From a virus, in the IMG/VR virus record IMGVR_UViG_3300034200_001358, positions 1 through 39,511 of that record: 39,511 nt of DNA; one strand, 5' to 3'. The notes beneath the pieces are model-generated. The model was not told the origin of the DNA, searched no databases, and worked only from the letters and a program-made list of their open reading frames with translations. This document shows positions 6,248 to 15,200 of the stretch, piece by piece. The number at the start of each line of letters is the position of its first letter. The first letter of the stretch is position 1. The position numbers were made by a program, and so were the translations under genes.

Positions 6248-6656
6248 TATTTCCGCGGGTGTCCAGATGGACAAAACTGCGATACAACCCCAGCCCGCCC
6301 TTGAACATGCCCTCGCGCCGGAGGTCGAGCAGGACGAGATAAAGCGAGGCCGGTTGCGCTGTCACCAGATCGGTCGCGTTGAAGCGCACATGCGTCGAGT
6401 TGCTCACGCCGCCGATGCGCTTGTTGTAGGCCGGTGACCGATAGGCGCTGGTGATACGGATCGACGCGCCCAGTCGCTTGCGGGCCTCGTCCAGCACCTT
6501 GGCCGTGCGCTCCATGTTTGGCCACAGTGCCGCCGGAGGGTCGGTGTTGAGGTTGAGTTTCTCGTCGCTGGCTCCGCGGTAGAAAAACTCCTTGGCCGCA
6601 AAATGCTTCACGCCCCAGCGGTCGAGATCCCGCTGGAACTTTTGTTCGTTGCTCAC
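6228..6656 (-). CDS. Endolysin, peptidase M15-type D-Ala-D-Ala peptidase
   Basis: A 142-residue protein matching the M15 (VanY/Peptidase_M15_3) fold, which cuts peptide cross-bridges in peptidoglycan. Zinc ligands are visible as His89 and Asp96 in STHVRFNATD and His130 in FVHLDTRG. ITSAYRSPAYNKRIGG before them is the typical lead-in. The usual glycine of SxHxxG is Phe here, a mild deviation. It has no signal peptide, so it should need the holin encoded just upstream, with which its start overlaps by four bases (ATGA). Confidence 0.88.
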   Translation of the reverse strand: MSNEQKFQRDLDRWGVKHFAAKEFFYRGASDEKLNLNTDPPAALWPNMERTAKVLDEARKRLGASIRITSAYRSPAYNKRIGGVSNSTHVRFNATDLVTAQPASLYLVLLDLRREGMFKGGLGLYRSFVHLDTRGNNATWRG

Positions 6657-6823
6657 TTCTTTTCGCGGCGAACGATTTCGATCAGAGCGATGACGGCGAT
6701 GCCAGCGGAGGCAATCGCGCCCATCAACTCCGGCGAAAGTTTCCAGCCGACGAGAGCCAGCAAGGTGGCCGCTCCGGCATAGGTGGAAGGTTCTTTAAGT
6801 CGGGCGAGGATGTAGTCGATCAT
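6653..6823 (-). CDS. Holin-like membrane protein (56 aa)
   Basis: Starts MIDYILARLKEPSTYAGAAT and carries two hydrophobic segments (about residues 16-28 and 35-50) and a charged end (EIVRREKK). Size, topology and position directly before the endolysin fit a small phage holin that permeabilises the inner membrane to time lysis. Upstream in-frame codons overlap the lipoprotein gene and are not needed. The stop overlaps the endolysin ATG. Confidence 0.75.
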   Translation of the reverse strand: MIDYILARLKEPSTYAGAATLLALVGWKLSPELMGAIASAGIAVIALIEIVRREKK

Positions 6824-6824
6824 G

Positions 6825-6962
6825 TTATTTGGACGAGGTTGGTTTTTGAAGTGGCACAGAAACGTGCAAAGTGTTTTTGGCGAAGTCCCAGCCAAAGCGG
6901 ACTTCGGAAAGATTCGCGCAGCCTGTCAGCGCAAAGGCGGCGAGGATAAGAAAGAGGCGCAT
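6825..6962 (-). CDS. Small lipoprotein, possible outer-membrane spanin (45 aa)
   Basis: MRLFLILAAFALTGCANLSE is a textbook lipoprotein signal peptide with lipobox LTGC, and the mature part is only about 31 residues. Small lipoproteins next to holin and endolysin are usually Rz1-type o-spanins that help fuse inner and outer membranes, which would imply a Gram-negative host. No Pro-rich segment is present, so the spanin role is an inference. The ATG lies two bases after a copy of the 12-mer (6965-6976) with no Shine-Dalgarno between. Confidence 0.65.
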   Translation of the reverse strand: MRLFLILAAFALTGCANLSEVRFGWDFAKNTLHVSVPLQKPTSSK

Positions 6963-6964
6963 GT

Positions 6965-6976
6965 TTTGACTAAACC
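6965..6976 (-). repeat. 12-mer GGTTTAGTCAAA, copy 2 (intergenic)
   Basis: Exact minus-strand copy in the gap between the gene ending at 6994 and the lipoprotein start at 6962. Confidence 0.85.
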
Positions 6977-6993
6977 CGCACGCCGAATGGGGG

Positions 6994-7410
6994 TCAAGGG
7001 TTTGCGGCCAATGCGGCGATGGCTTCGGCGCTCGCGGCTTCGTAGGCACAAGGTGCAGCAGGCCAGTCGGAGCGCGGCGAAGGATTTTCCGCCGATGCCA
7101 CAATCAGTTGCGAAGTCCAATCGCGCAAAGATTGCATGAGCGGCCCAAGGGGTTTGCCAGCCAGCACAAGCGACAAGCGAAGATCGGACAGCGCGTGGAG
7201 TTGCGTGCTGGTGAGGTGCTGCTCGACCCATTGCTCGGCGGTGATCGGTTCGCCCTGCGGTTGAGGCTCTGCCATCTGCCAATCGGAAGGCAGATCGGCA
7301 GACGGAATGGCGCGGGTGCCTGCGGGCGGCTTCCACCCTTGCGGCTGGTCGGGGCGAACAAAGGTCACAACCTTGCCGTCTGATTCGCGGATGATGGCGA
7401 GTGAGTTCAT
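6994..7410 (-). CDS. Hypothetical fibre-associated protein (138 aa)
   Basis: Starts MNSLAIIRESDGKVVTFVRP. It has an N-terminal beta-rich part with a Pro-rich linker (PDQPQGWKPPAGTRAIPSAD) and an Ala-rich helical C-terminus. No family recognised. It lies directly downstream of a glycine-rich fibre gene, a common place for small fibre chaperones or accessory tail proteins. The longer in-frame start would overlap the fibre gene and is not preferred. Confidence 0.6.
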   Translation of the reverse strand: MNSLAIIRESDGKVVTFVRPDQPQGWKPPAGTRAIPSADLPSDWQMAEPQPQGEPITAEQWVEQHLTSTQLHALSDLRLSLVLAGKPLGPLMQSLRDWTSQLIVASAENPSPRSDWPAAPCAYEAASAEAIAALAANP

Positions 7411-7411
7411 G

Positions 7412-8650
7412 TCAGTAACAGTTGATGCGGACAAAGCCGTCGCCTCCGTTGCCGCCAGCGCCACTTAAAAATCCAGAAAGCGCCGCACCACCACCACCGC
7501 CACCGCCGCCAAGCCCACCAGCGTTGTCTCCCGCTTGTGCGTTGGCGGTTGTTGAGGCGTTGCCACCCTTTGCGCCTGTGCCGATTTTTGGCGAGAGGCT
7601 GGGCAAAAGAAAAGATTCACGAACGTCTGTAAAGGAACTTCCCGCCAGCGTTCCGCCATTAAATGCCGTTGGCGTTGCGTCGATGGAGCCGCCTGCGCGT
7701 CCGCCTTGCGTTGAGTTGTTGTTTCCGCCGCCACCAGCGTTGCCAACCAAGCTGCCCGCGTTGCCCGCACCTCCGCTGCCACCACTGCCCAGTATGCTGC
7801 CTGCAACTCCTGTTCCACCAGTTCCAGCGGTTCCAATTGCATTGTTGCCGCCGCCACCGCCAGCGCCTCCTGCCCCAAAACCGGAGCTTGTTCGCAGCGT
7901 GAGGTTGGGAGTTACCCATTTGACATACGTGTCGCCGCCTACCGTTCCGGCTGATCCGTTGCCTATGGCCGTGCCAGCCGCTGCGCCGCCCGCACCGCCT
8001 GCGCCAACAAGCACTTCAATCTGATCTCCGCCTGTAATGCGCGTTATGAACGTGCCATACGCGCCGCCAGCGCCAGCACCGCCACCGCCGCAAACCGCAC
8101 CGGAAGCACCTACGCGACCACTGCCGCCGCCTCCGCCCGCGCCGATCATTGTGATGACTTGCATCGTAGACCATGACGGAATGTTCCAGACCCAGACGGA
8201 GCCAGAGCCGCCTGTGGCTCCAGACGGTGCTGTTGCGTAGTAGAAGTCGAAGGCTTCGCTTTGCAGGGCGATGGTTCTGGAGGCATTGGGAACTGTAAGC
8301 GTGCGAACCGTCGAGGAGCTAATCCCCGACAGATCAAATTTTAATTCCTTGCTTGGTGTAGTTCCGTCATAGAGCGACCAGTTGGCCGAAGAGTTCACCT
8401 CTGGGAACGCGCCGAGATATGTCCAATCCGCGGCCAAGCCGTTGTTGGCCACTCGCACATACAGTCCCGCGGGCTTGCGATTGATGAGCCACACGCCGCT
8501 TCCGGCCTTGGCTAAATATACAGCGTCCAGCGCCGGAGTTCCCAGCGTGACCGGCAGCAGCGAAGAATCCGCAACGACGCCGTCGATGTAGCTTGCGCCG
8601 CCTCCGGCATAATCAAGTTCGCCGGTAAATGGATTGAGCTTCCACGCCAT
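7412..8650 (-). CDS. Glycine-rich tail fibre / adhesin (412 aa)
   Basis: N-terminus MAWKLNPFTGELDYAGGGAS is a motif seen in phage fibre proteins. From about residue 165 to the end it is dominated by polyglycine blocks (MIGAGGGGGSG, GVGGAGG-like repeats) separated by short polar strands. Such glycine-rich modules form polyglycine sandwiches at the tips of receptor-binding proteins. It probably contributes to host recognition. A second fibre at 9245-10285 ends in a similar glycine-rich domain, so the two may be paralogous at the tip. Confidence 0.8.
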   Translation of the reverse strand: MAWKLNPFTGELDYAGGGASYIDGVVADSSLLPVTLGTPALDAVYLAKAGSGVWLINRKPAGLYVRVANNGLAADWTYLGAFPEVNSSANWSLYDGTTPSKELKFDLSGISSSTVRTLTVPNASRTIALQSEAFDFYYATAPSGATGGSGSVWVWNIPSWSTMQVITMIGAGGGGGSGRVGASGAVCGGGGAGAGGAYGTFITRITGGDQIEVLVGAGGAGGAAAGTAIGNGSAGTVGGDTYVKWVTPNLTLRTSSGFGAGGAGGGGGNNAIGTAGTGGTGVAGSILGSGGSGGAGNAGSLVGNAGGGGNNNSTQGGRAGGSIDATPTAFNGGTLAGSSFTDVRESFLLPSLSPKIGTGAKGGNASTTANAQAGDNAGGLGGGGGGGGAALSGFLSGAGGNGGDGFVRINCY

Positions 8651-8651
8651 G

Positions 8652-8906
8652 TTACGGGTAGGTCAGCGTCTGGGTGAGCGGGTTGCCGTCGCCGTCGTAG
8701 GTAAAAGTTTCGGTCAGCACTATGGTTCCGCTTGCTCCACCTTGCCTGTAGACAACTTGCGTTGCATTGCCGGAAGTCCAAGTGAAGGCGCGGTAGTCGT
8801 AAGCGGGCTTGTTCTCCGCGAGCAGCGCAGGCTTACCATCTGGCCCTTGGGCGACAAGGACGACGTTGGAGGCAATCTTGTTCCAGTCTTGAATTTTAAC
8901 GCTCAT
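8652..8906 (-). CDS. Hypothetical structural protein (84 aa)
   Basis: MSVKIQDWNKIASNVVLVAQ followed by beta-rich segments ending TYDGDGNPLTQTLTYP. It looks like a small tail or fibre accessory protein with a repeated beta strand pattern, but no family is recognised. The gene is sandwiched between a membrane protein and a fibre gene with gaps of only a base. Confidence 0.6.
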   Translation of the reverse strand: MSVKIQDWNKIASNVVLVAQGPDGKPALLAENKPAYDYRAFTWTSGNATQVVYRQGGASGTIVLTETFTYDGDGNPLTQTLTYP

Positions 8907-9242
8907 TTACTTGACCCCCTTCAAAGTGTGATGGACATCGCGGATCGACTGATCGATCTGGTGCAGCGACTGGTTGAGTTTCTCCGCGTTCGCGTGCCGC
9001 TGCTCGCGCTCCTTGGAAAGTTCGACGAGGAAGCTGTCGCGGGCTTTGTCCAAGTGGTTGATGAAAGCCGGAGCAACCTTGACCAGCAGCATGATCGCGG
9101 AAAAGGCGACGAGTCCAAAGCTGCCCAGTTCCGCCACAGTGCGAAGCCAACCGAAGGACTCCATGACCGGCGTTGCGGTAGCGAAGACGCCGAAAGTTCC
9201 GGCGGTCAGCATGGCGGCGCTGGTTTTGAGTTCAAGGATCAT
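8907..9242 (-). CDS. Membrane protein with coiled coil (111 aa)
   Basis: Two hydrophobic segments (about residues 8-25 and 39-59, including LGSFGLVAFSAIMLLVKVA) are followed by a charged coiled coil (KEREQRHANAEKLNQSLHQI). This is compatible with a lysis-cassette protein such as a holin-like or inner-membrane spanin partner for the lipoprotein at 6825, or with a tail-associated membrane protein. The ATG at 9242 follows the fibre stop by two bases. Upstream in-frame sequence is a shadow of the fibre gene. Confidence 0.6.
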   Translation of the reverse strand: MILELKTSAAMLTAGTFGVFATATPVMESFGWLRTVAELGSFGLVAFSAIMLLVKVAPAFINHLDKARDSFLVELSKEREQRHANAEKLNQSLHQIDQSIRDVHHTLKGVK

Positions 9243-9244
9243 GG

Positions 9245-10285
9245 CTACGAAAAGAGTTCGACGATGACCACGCCCGCGCTGCCTGCGCCGCCTGTGCGAG
9301 CCGATGCTTGGCTTTCTGCGTTCATGCCACCAGTTCCACCACTGCCGTAAATGTAGCCAGCCGATCCCGCGGCTCCGGTTGTGGTGCTGGCGACAATGCG
9401 CGGTGCGCCCAAAATGCTGAACCCGCTGGGCGCGGATACAACGCGAGTCGCGGAAGGAACGACGGCGCTTTGTCCGGCGCTGCCGTTGTAAATGAATTGT
9501 CCGGTGCCTGTCGTCTGTGCCGCTGCGCCATCGATGATGGCCGGTGCGCTCTGGGCTGCACCCCCTGCCCCTCCGGTGCCGCCTTTGCCAATGACGTCGG
9601 CGCCAAAAAAACTGTCCGCGCCGCTGCCTCCGGCGTTGTTGCCCTCGGCTCCCGCGGTGCCGCCCGCGCCCACGGTCACCGCGATGCTGGTGGCCAAAAG
9701 CTGCGAAATCGGAATGACGCGCACGGCCACGCTGGCACCGCCGCCAGCACCGCCCACGGCGATTTGGCTTGATCCGGTCGTGGCAGCACCGCCGCCCCCA
9801 CCGCCTCCACCAACGGCAATGACGCGCACGGCACGAAGCCAAGGGTAGGACGCCTTGGTGAAGGTGCCGTTGGCGGTAAAATAGATGCTCTCGTTGTAGC
9901 CCAAACCAATCTGCGGAAACTGGGACTGGATGCTGCGTTGAAGCTGTTGCGCCGCCATTGTTAGCTTGTCGAGCGCGGCCTCATGGCTTTTGGCCGGAAA
10001 GTCGCCACCTTCTTGGTAGATCGTTGATTGCGTGAACGGAACCTCACGAAAGATAAGCAACGTGCTGGTTGTTGGAATGGCGACCGCGGTGCGAACAGTG
10101 CCGCCGTTGGGGTCGCCTGCGCCGGAATGGTTGGTCAGCACAATATCAGTGACCACGCCGCCTTCGTCGCGGGCCTGCGCCTTCAAGTGTCCGTTTTCCA
10201 AAAACAAAAACGGCACACTGTAGGGCGTCACCGTCGAGTCGTTGCCGGTGTAAGTGATGCTGCTGGTTGGTGATTGAACGGCCAT
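9245..10285 (-). CDS. Tail fibre with T7-type N-terminus and glycine-rich C-terminus (346 aa)
   Basis: The first ~150 residues (ITYTGNDSTVTPYSVPFLFL, then FREVPFTQSTIYQEGGDFPA) match the T7 gp17-like N-terminal domain that docks fibres on the podovirus tail. The rest consists of glycine-rich blocks (VIAVGGGGGGGGAA onwards) like the adhesin at 7412. This should be the fibre attached to the tail tube. The presence of two glycine-rich proteins suggests exchange of tip domains. Confidence 0.87.
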   Translation of the reverse strand: MAVQSPTSSITYTGNDSTVTPYSVPFLFLENGHLKAQARDEGGVVTDIVLTNHSGAGDPNGGTVRTAVAIPTTSTLLIFREVPFTQSTIYQEGGDFPAKSHEAALDKLTMAAQQLQRSIQSQFPQIGLGYNESIYFTANGTFTKASYPWLRAVRVIAVGGGGGGGGAATTGSSQIAVGGAGGGASVAVRVIPISQLLATSIAVTVGAGGTAGAEGNNAGGSGADSFFGADVIGKGGTGGAGGAAQSAPAIIDGAAAQTTGTGQFIYNGSAGQSAVVPSATRVVSAPSGFSILGAPRIVASTTTGAAGSAGYIYGSGGTGGMNAESQASARTGGAGSAGVVIVELFS

Positions 10286-10301
10286 TGTCTTTACAAATGT
10301 C

Positions 10302-10577
10302 TTACAACCAGACGCGGCGCTGCTGCGTTGGTGTGACGGTATAACTTCCCGCTGGATTTCTTCGATTGTCGGTCACACGCAGGTTGACATGCCAGCCGTC
10401 GAGCAGCGTGCTGACCGGATTCTCTGGGTCGGTGTTGTCTGCGTCTGCCAGCACACCAACAGGATCAAGCGCATAGCCGGTGCCGCTGGTCTTCCAGCCG
10501 TTCTCGGCATCATAGTAATCGGCGAGAGCAGTCTGCGCCGCGGCTTCGTCGGGGAATTTGTAGAGGTAATCGGTCAT
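10302..10577 (-). CDS. Hypothetical protein in fibre module (91 aa)
   Basis: MTDYLYKFPDEAAAQTALAD and a C-terminal beta part ending TPTQQRRVWL. Similar small proteins are found beside fibre genes of podoviruses and siphoviruses, but I know no function. It sits between the spike-like protein and the T7-type fibre with short gaps, so it is probably co-expressed with them. Confidence 0.65.
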   Translation of the reverse strand: MTDYLYKFPDEAAAQTALADYYDAENGWKTSGTGYALDPVGVLADADNTDPENPVSTLLDGWHVNLRVTDNRRNPAGSYTVTPTQQRRVWL

Positions 10578-10581
10578 GGCT

Positions 10582-11871
10582 TTAGGTCGTTAGCTGTTGC
10601 AGTAGCGCGTTGGAGAGGCGCTTGGGCCAGTAGGCGATCTTGCGGATGTGGCCGTTGGCTGCTTGTCCGCCGTCTGCTCTCTGACCGATTCTTAAACTTG
10701 TCGCAGATGGGAGTGAACCGGAAGTGTCTACAGCAACAGTTCCGCCGTTCGTAGCCATTGCAAAATTATCACTCGCAAACGCAAGCGCCGATTTGGTGGG
10801 CTGCGTGGTTACTGTATTCACCAAACCGCTTTGACCGCTGTTGCCAACCATAACAAACGAAGCCATGTCGGTAGAACTCGCAACACGATAAATGCCCAAA
10901 CGATTTTGCACGTCGGTATAAACGTCTGCCGCAAAAGCGTTGCTTGGCGATGATGGAATGTTTGCCTCCGCAAACAACGTCCCCTCCGCTTGATTATAAA
11001 ACGAACTAATCGGCGTAACGACCGCCGAGTCCGCTGCGCGTGTAGCGGCGGCGGTGGTCGTCGGGATGTAGCTGGTGGGGAAGGCGCCTTGTTCAAGCTG
11101 CGGGGCGGCGATGCGGAGGGTAAAATCTACGGTTGCGCCGTTGGCGACCGTCCAAATAAACTGCGACGTAATTCTTTCCGTTCCAGCGCCATTAAGCGTG
11201 CGAGACACCGAAACCCTCGACAGTGTTGCATTGGCTGCAGAAATGTCAGTTGTAGAGACTGCACCAGATATGGCGGTCGTGGCCGCATCACGCTCAACCA
11301 TTCTCCAAAGCGGCGATGTGGTTCCAGAGAAAGTTCCAGCAATCAGGGCTATGTAAATTGACGCAGACCAAGATTGCCCCGATGCTGCTACAACTTGACC
11401 AAGGGCTTCGGGGTGTATTTGGAGAAAGCCACCGGCGCCCGATGTGTTTGTGCCGCTAAATTTAATATCGATGTAGCTAAACCCATTAACCGTTCCTGTT
11501 GCTACAACCTCCCTTGATATTCCTGTGAGTAAGTTTGTGATCCAATTCGTAGGCAACGTCCCAGACGCTCCAACCACAGCCCCACCAGCCTGCGAGTTGC
11601 GAATGCTGTTCGTCCGCGACTCCTCAATCAGCAACCCACGCGACTCGCCAGTCACCGGATCGTGGTCAAAGCGCGGGGCATCATTGGTCGCCGTCTGCAA
11701 GACACCATTGGCATCAAAGAATGTCGCTCCGCTCGCCCGCGTGAAGGTAATCGCGGGGCCGGTGCCGTGGTCGAGGGTCTTCAGCGCGGCGAAGTCACGT
11801 TGGAAGGACGGAAGATCGACGTAGTAATACGGAGTCGCCGCCCGCAAGAAATTGGAGAAGCCAAGGATCAT
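10582..11871 (-). CDS. Tail spike / appendage protein with lectin-like domain (429 aa)
   Basis: Contains ITFTRASGATFFDANGVLQT and PRFDHDPVTGESRGLLIEES, the signature of a common phage appendage module, followed by beta-sandwich repeats and a C-terminal LamG/concanavalin-like region (ANGHIRKIAYWPKRLSNALL). Such proteins bind surface polysaccharide. ATG 11871 is used because codons upstream overlap the preceding gene. Position among fibres supports a virion appendage. Confidence 0.8.
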   Translation of the reverse strand: MILGFSNFLRAATPYYYVDLPSFQRDFAALKTLDHGTGPAITFTRASGATFFDANGVLQTATNDAPRFDHDPVTGESRGLLIEESRTNSIRNSQAGGAVVGASGTLPTNWITNLLTGISREVVATGTVNGFSYIDIKFSGTNTSGAGGFLQIHPEALGQVVAASGQSWSASIYIALIAGTFSGTTSPLWRMVERDAATTAISGAVSTTDISAANATLSRVSVSRTLNGAGTERITSQFIWTVANGATVDFTLRIAAPQLEQGAFPTSYIPTTTAAATRAADSAVVTPISSFYNQAEGTLFAEANIPSSPSNAFAADVYTDVQNRLGIYRVASSTDMASFVMVGNSGQSGLVNTVTTQPTKSALAFASDNFAMATNGGTVAVDTSGSLPSATSLRIGQRADGGQAANGHIRKIAYWPKRLSNALLQQLTT

Positions 11872-11872
11872 G

Positions 11873-12160
11873 TTAGCGCAAGTAGGCGATGACGGAGCCG
11901 CTGTGCAGCTTGAGTTCGGTAAAGTTGCCAAAGACGACAAGGCCCGCGGGCAGAAGCGGGGCGCTGCCCAGCAAAGCCGCGGCCAGACCGCTGACGTTGC
12001 CGGTCAAGGTTTCGATCTTGGTGTCGGTCACCATTTGGATCGCGGCCCACGTTCCGGTGCGCGAAGTGGTGTCGGCGTAATAGGCACCGCCCTTGGTCGA
12101 GTTGATCACTTGCGCTCCGACAAGCTGCGTAATTTGGGCTGGGTAGTCTTGGAGATTCAT
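11873..12160 (-). CDS. Hypothetical protein (95 aa)
   Basis: MNLQDYPAQITQLVGAQVIN, then a beta-rich C-terminus ending ELKLHSGSVIAYLR. No domain recognised. It is the first gene after the 2714-residue protein. A copy of the 12-mer (12166-12177) lies 5 bases before the ATG where a ribosome binding site would be expected. Confidence 0.6.
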   Translation of the reverse strand: MNLQDYPAQITQLVGAQVINSTKGGAYYADTTSRTGTWAAIQMVTDTKIETLTGNVSGLAAALLGSAPLLPAGLVVFGNFTELKLHSGSVIAYLR

Positions 12161-12165
12161 AGTGA

Positions 12166-12177
12166 TTTGACTAAACC
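12166..12177 (-). repeat. 12-mer GGTTTAGTCAAA, copy 3 (intergenic)
   Basis: Exact minus-strand copy in the 42-bp gap between the giant gene and the gene starting at 12160. Confidence 0.85.
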
Positions 12178-12202
12178 TTCGTGGTCATGGTGGCGCAATA
12201 GT

Positions 12203-15200
12203 TTATTCGTCGTCGTCCATGCGCTCCCAACCCTGCACCAGCGGGCGAACGATGTTCATGATGACCGCGGGCGCGGCGAGCGGTGGCGTAAGCGCAATGG
12301 AGCGCGTGATGTTTGTCCACTCTTTGACCAGCGCGTCGGGGTCGTCGAAGTTGAAGGCGTCGTCGAGATTGTTGAAGGCCCGAAAGGCGGTGTCCGCGGT
12401 GCGGATGAGCGGGTTCTGCGTGGGCGTAAACCATTGGGCCTCGGTCAAGCGCGACAGCACAAGGTCGCTGACACTGCCCAGCAGGAAGTAGCCTTGGAAC
12501 GGAGCCAGCAGCAGGGCGCGGGCAAAACCGCCCATAGACCACAAATCCTCGTCCTCATCGTCGCTGGTCGCATCTCTGAACGCGGTGGCCAGCACATGGG
12601 AAACCACGGCCATCATTTCAATGGCCACAATCCGGCGCACATGGGTTTTCCAGTCGCCGCGTCCGGTGGCCAGTCCGCGGACGGAATCGGAGATGATGGC
12701 CATCTTCAATCGCGGGTCGGACATGAAGAGGAAGAACGCTTTGGTAAATGCGTTGCCGCTGTTTTCGATGTTCGACTTCTGGCCCATCAGCACTGGTTGT
12801 CCGTAGCGGTAGACCATTGCTTCGACGGCATCCTTGGCCACTTGCTCCGCGGAGGTCGGGTCTACGCCGCTGTCGAGCGCGTCCTTGTAGGCGGCTTGGT
12901 AAACAATTGCGCCAGAGACAGATAGACCCGCCGAATCAAGGTAGTTCATGGGCATCATGGACATTTCGGCCACCTTGGCCCCACGCCGGAACATGGAGAC
13001 AAACCGCTCAAAGAAAAACCGCGTTTCCGCCGTGGCACCGCCCTCCAAGCGGGTCTGGATAATGTCCGTCTTCCACACCTTGCGGACGTTCTGCATGAGG
13101 GCAACCGGATCGGACAAAGCAGACCCGATTTGACGGCTGTCGAGCGCCAAGAAGAAGCGCATAAAGTTGTCGGTCTGCATCAACAGCGACTTGAGGTTGT
13201 AGCCCAAAAGCGAAACGGACTGACCGCCAATGACCGCGCCCAGCATGTTTTGAATCCACGCAATCTCCCTGCCCTTGTTGCCGCCGCGCTGCTCCATCTG
13301 GTCGCCCCACATTTCGGCACTGGCAAGAACGTCCTTGCCCAGACGCTGTCTGATGGACTCGCGGACGTCGGGGTTGGAAAGTAGCGAGCGGTATTCGCGA
13401 GTGACTTCGGCAAAGGCGACCCAGTGCGACTGCATGGCAATGTGGCTCTGCAAGACGGTCAGCGCGTCTTCCGGTGCCAGCTTGGCGGTGTGGTTCACGC
13501 GGGACTTGGCAAAGCTGGGCTGGCCACCGGCTGTCAGCGGCGACCCGTCGAGTCCGACGTCTTTGACTTCTTTTTCCGATAGGTAGCGGGCCGGAGCGTA
13601 GTTTCTGACCATTGGCATGTTCATACCAAACATGCGGGCGTAGATCGGGTTGGTCAGCGCGTAGCCGGAACCGTAGATGCGCGACGTCACGCGGAGGATG
13701 GCTTGCGCGAACGGGCCGGAGATAAGGTTGTCGAGATCGTCGAAGCTGTCGTCAGTAAAACCGTCGGCACGCATCTTCTCCTGCGCGTCCGATTGCTGCC
13801 ATGTCAGCCATAGCTGCATGGCCTGTGCGCGGCTCATGGTGAGGCGCACTTCTTCCCCTCGGAAGATCACTTGTTGGATGGTTACATTTTCTTTTCTTGT
13901 GTCCCGCGGCAACGCAGCCAATTCGTCGGCCAGCGTTTGGACGTCGGCTTGCGATAAACTGCTGCGGTCGGCCAGCCCGCGCACAATTTTTTTGGCCAGT
14001 TCAATGGAAATTGTTACCGGCCTTACTTTGCGCCCTTCCATTTTGCGGACGGCGTAGGGCTGGTTCTCCTTGAATGCGACCAGCGCCTTGCTGGTTGACA
14101 TGCCTGCCGCTTTGGCCCCTTGACGTAGGGCGGCAAGAATGCTGCGTGTGTTCTCCAGTTCCAGCTTGGCCTCGTCGATCTGCGCCCGCTGCATTTTCTT
14201 GGACAACTCGGCGGCAACCTCGTCGCCAAAAAGGTAAGGAGCAAACTGCTCAAAACTTTTGTGGTCGAGGTCGAAGGCGTTGACCGCCTGCAAAAAGCGT
14301 TGCAGCGCAGACTTGTTTTCAAAACGTCCAAAGTCGGTTGGCTTGCCCAAGAACGCGATGACCTTGGCGGCTCGCTCGCGGTTCTCTTGGATGCGGGCAG
14401 CTTCCTTGATCTGCCACGCTTCGCGCCCTGCCTTGAGTTGCCCCCGCAACCATTCCAGCCCGTAGGCCAGCGTCTCGGACGAGCGGTTTTTTAAATCGCC
14501 AAACGTGTTGACGATTGTCCACTCTTCAGAAAGTTGCGAAATTTCTTTCTGGCTTTTCGCCACCGATTCGGGATCGCCGTCTTTTGGCACAATGCTGGTG
14601 ATTTCCGCCTCAATTTGCGCCAGACGCTTTGGCGTCTTTTCATCGTCGAGCAGTGAGGCGCGGTAAACCATGTCGGCAAACTTCTGCGTCTCGGCCCCCA
14701 GCGTGCTGCGCTTGACCCCGCTCTGACCGGCCTTGGGACGCGACTTGTCCAGCACATCGAAGATGCGCTCCATGAGGTCGCGCTTGTAGTAACGCTCCAG
14801 TTCGCGGTCGATTTTCTTGAGCCGGTCGATAAGGAAGTTGGCGATAGTTTTGTCCCTGCGCTCGTCGGTGGTGTTTGGCACCGTGCTGTAGCCTTCCGGC
14901 AGTGCCGTGTTTTTCTGCGCCTGCCCGATATTCTGACCCTCGCGCATCCACGCGCTGATGATTGCGCCCGCGGGGTTCTTGGCCTCGCTGACTTTCTGGT
15001 CGCCCTTGTAGACGTCTACCGGCGCAATGCTGGCGAGGTTGGTGTAGCCCCCCACCCGCCCGCGGACTTCCGGCGGTAGCACCTTGAGGATGTAGTCGAG
15101 GAAGCCAAGGTCGTTAAGGATGCGCGTGCGGTCGAAATCCTGCGGCAACATATCGCCGCGCATGGACTGCATGATGGGCTTGTTGCGCTCCAAGGCCGCG

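Noticed and set aside
7422-8024. Proline-rich plus-strand ORF
   Set aside because: It is the complement of the glycine codons of the fibre gene, hence the proline runs.
12190-12204. 15-base word GTGGCGCAATAGTTT also at 33335-33349, near 12-mer copies
   Set aside because: One 15-mer shared once is within chance for a genome of this length. The nearness to the 12-mer copies is noted but not enough for a claim.
11852-12925. Plus-strand ORF of 357 codons
   Set aside because: Lies opposite the end of the giant protein and the next gene. No protein-like features.
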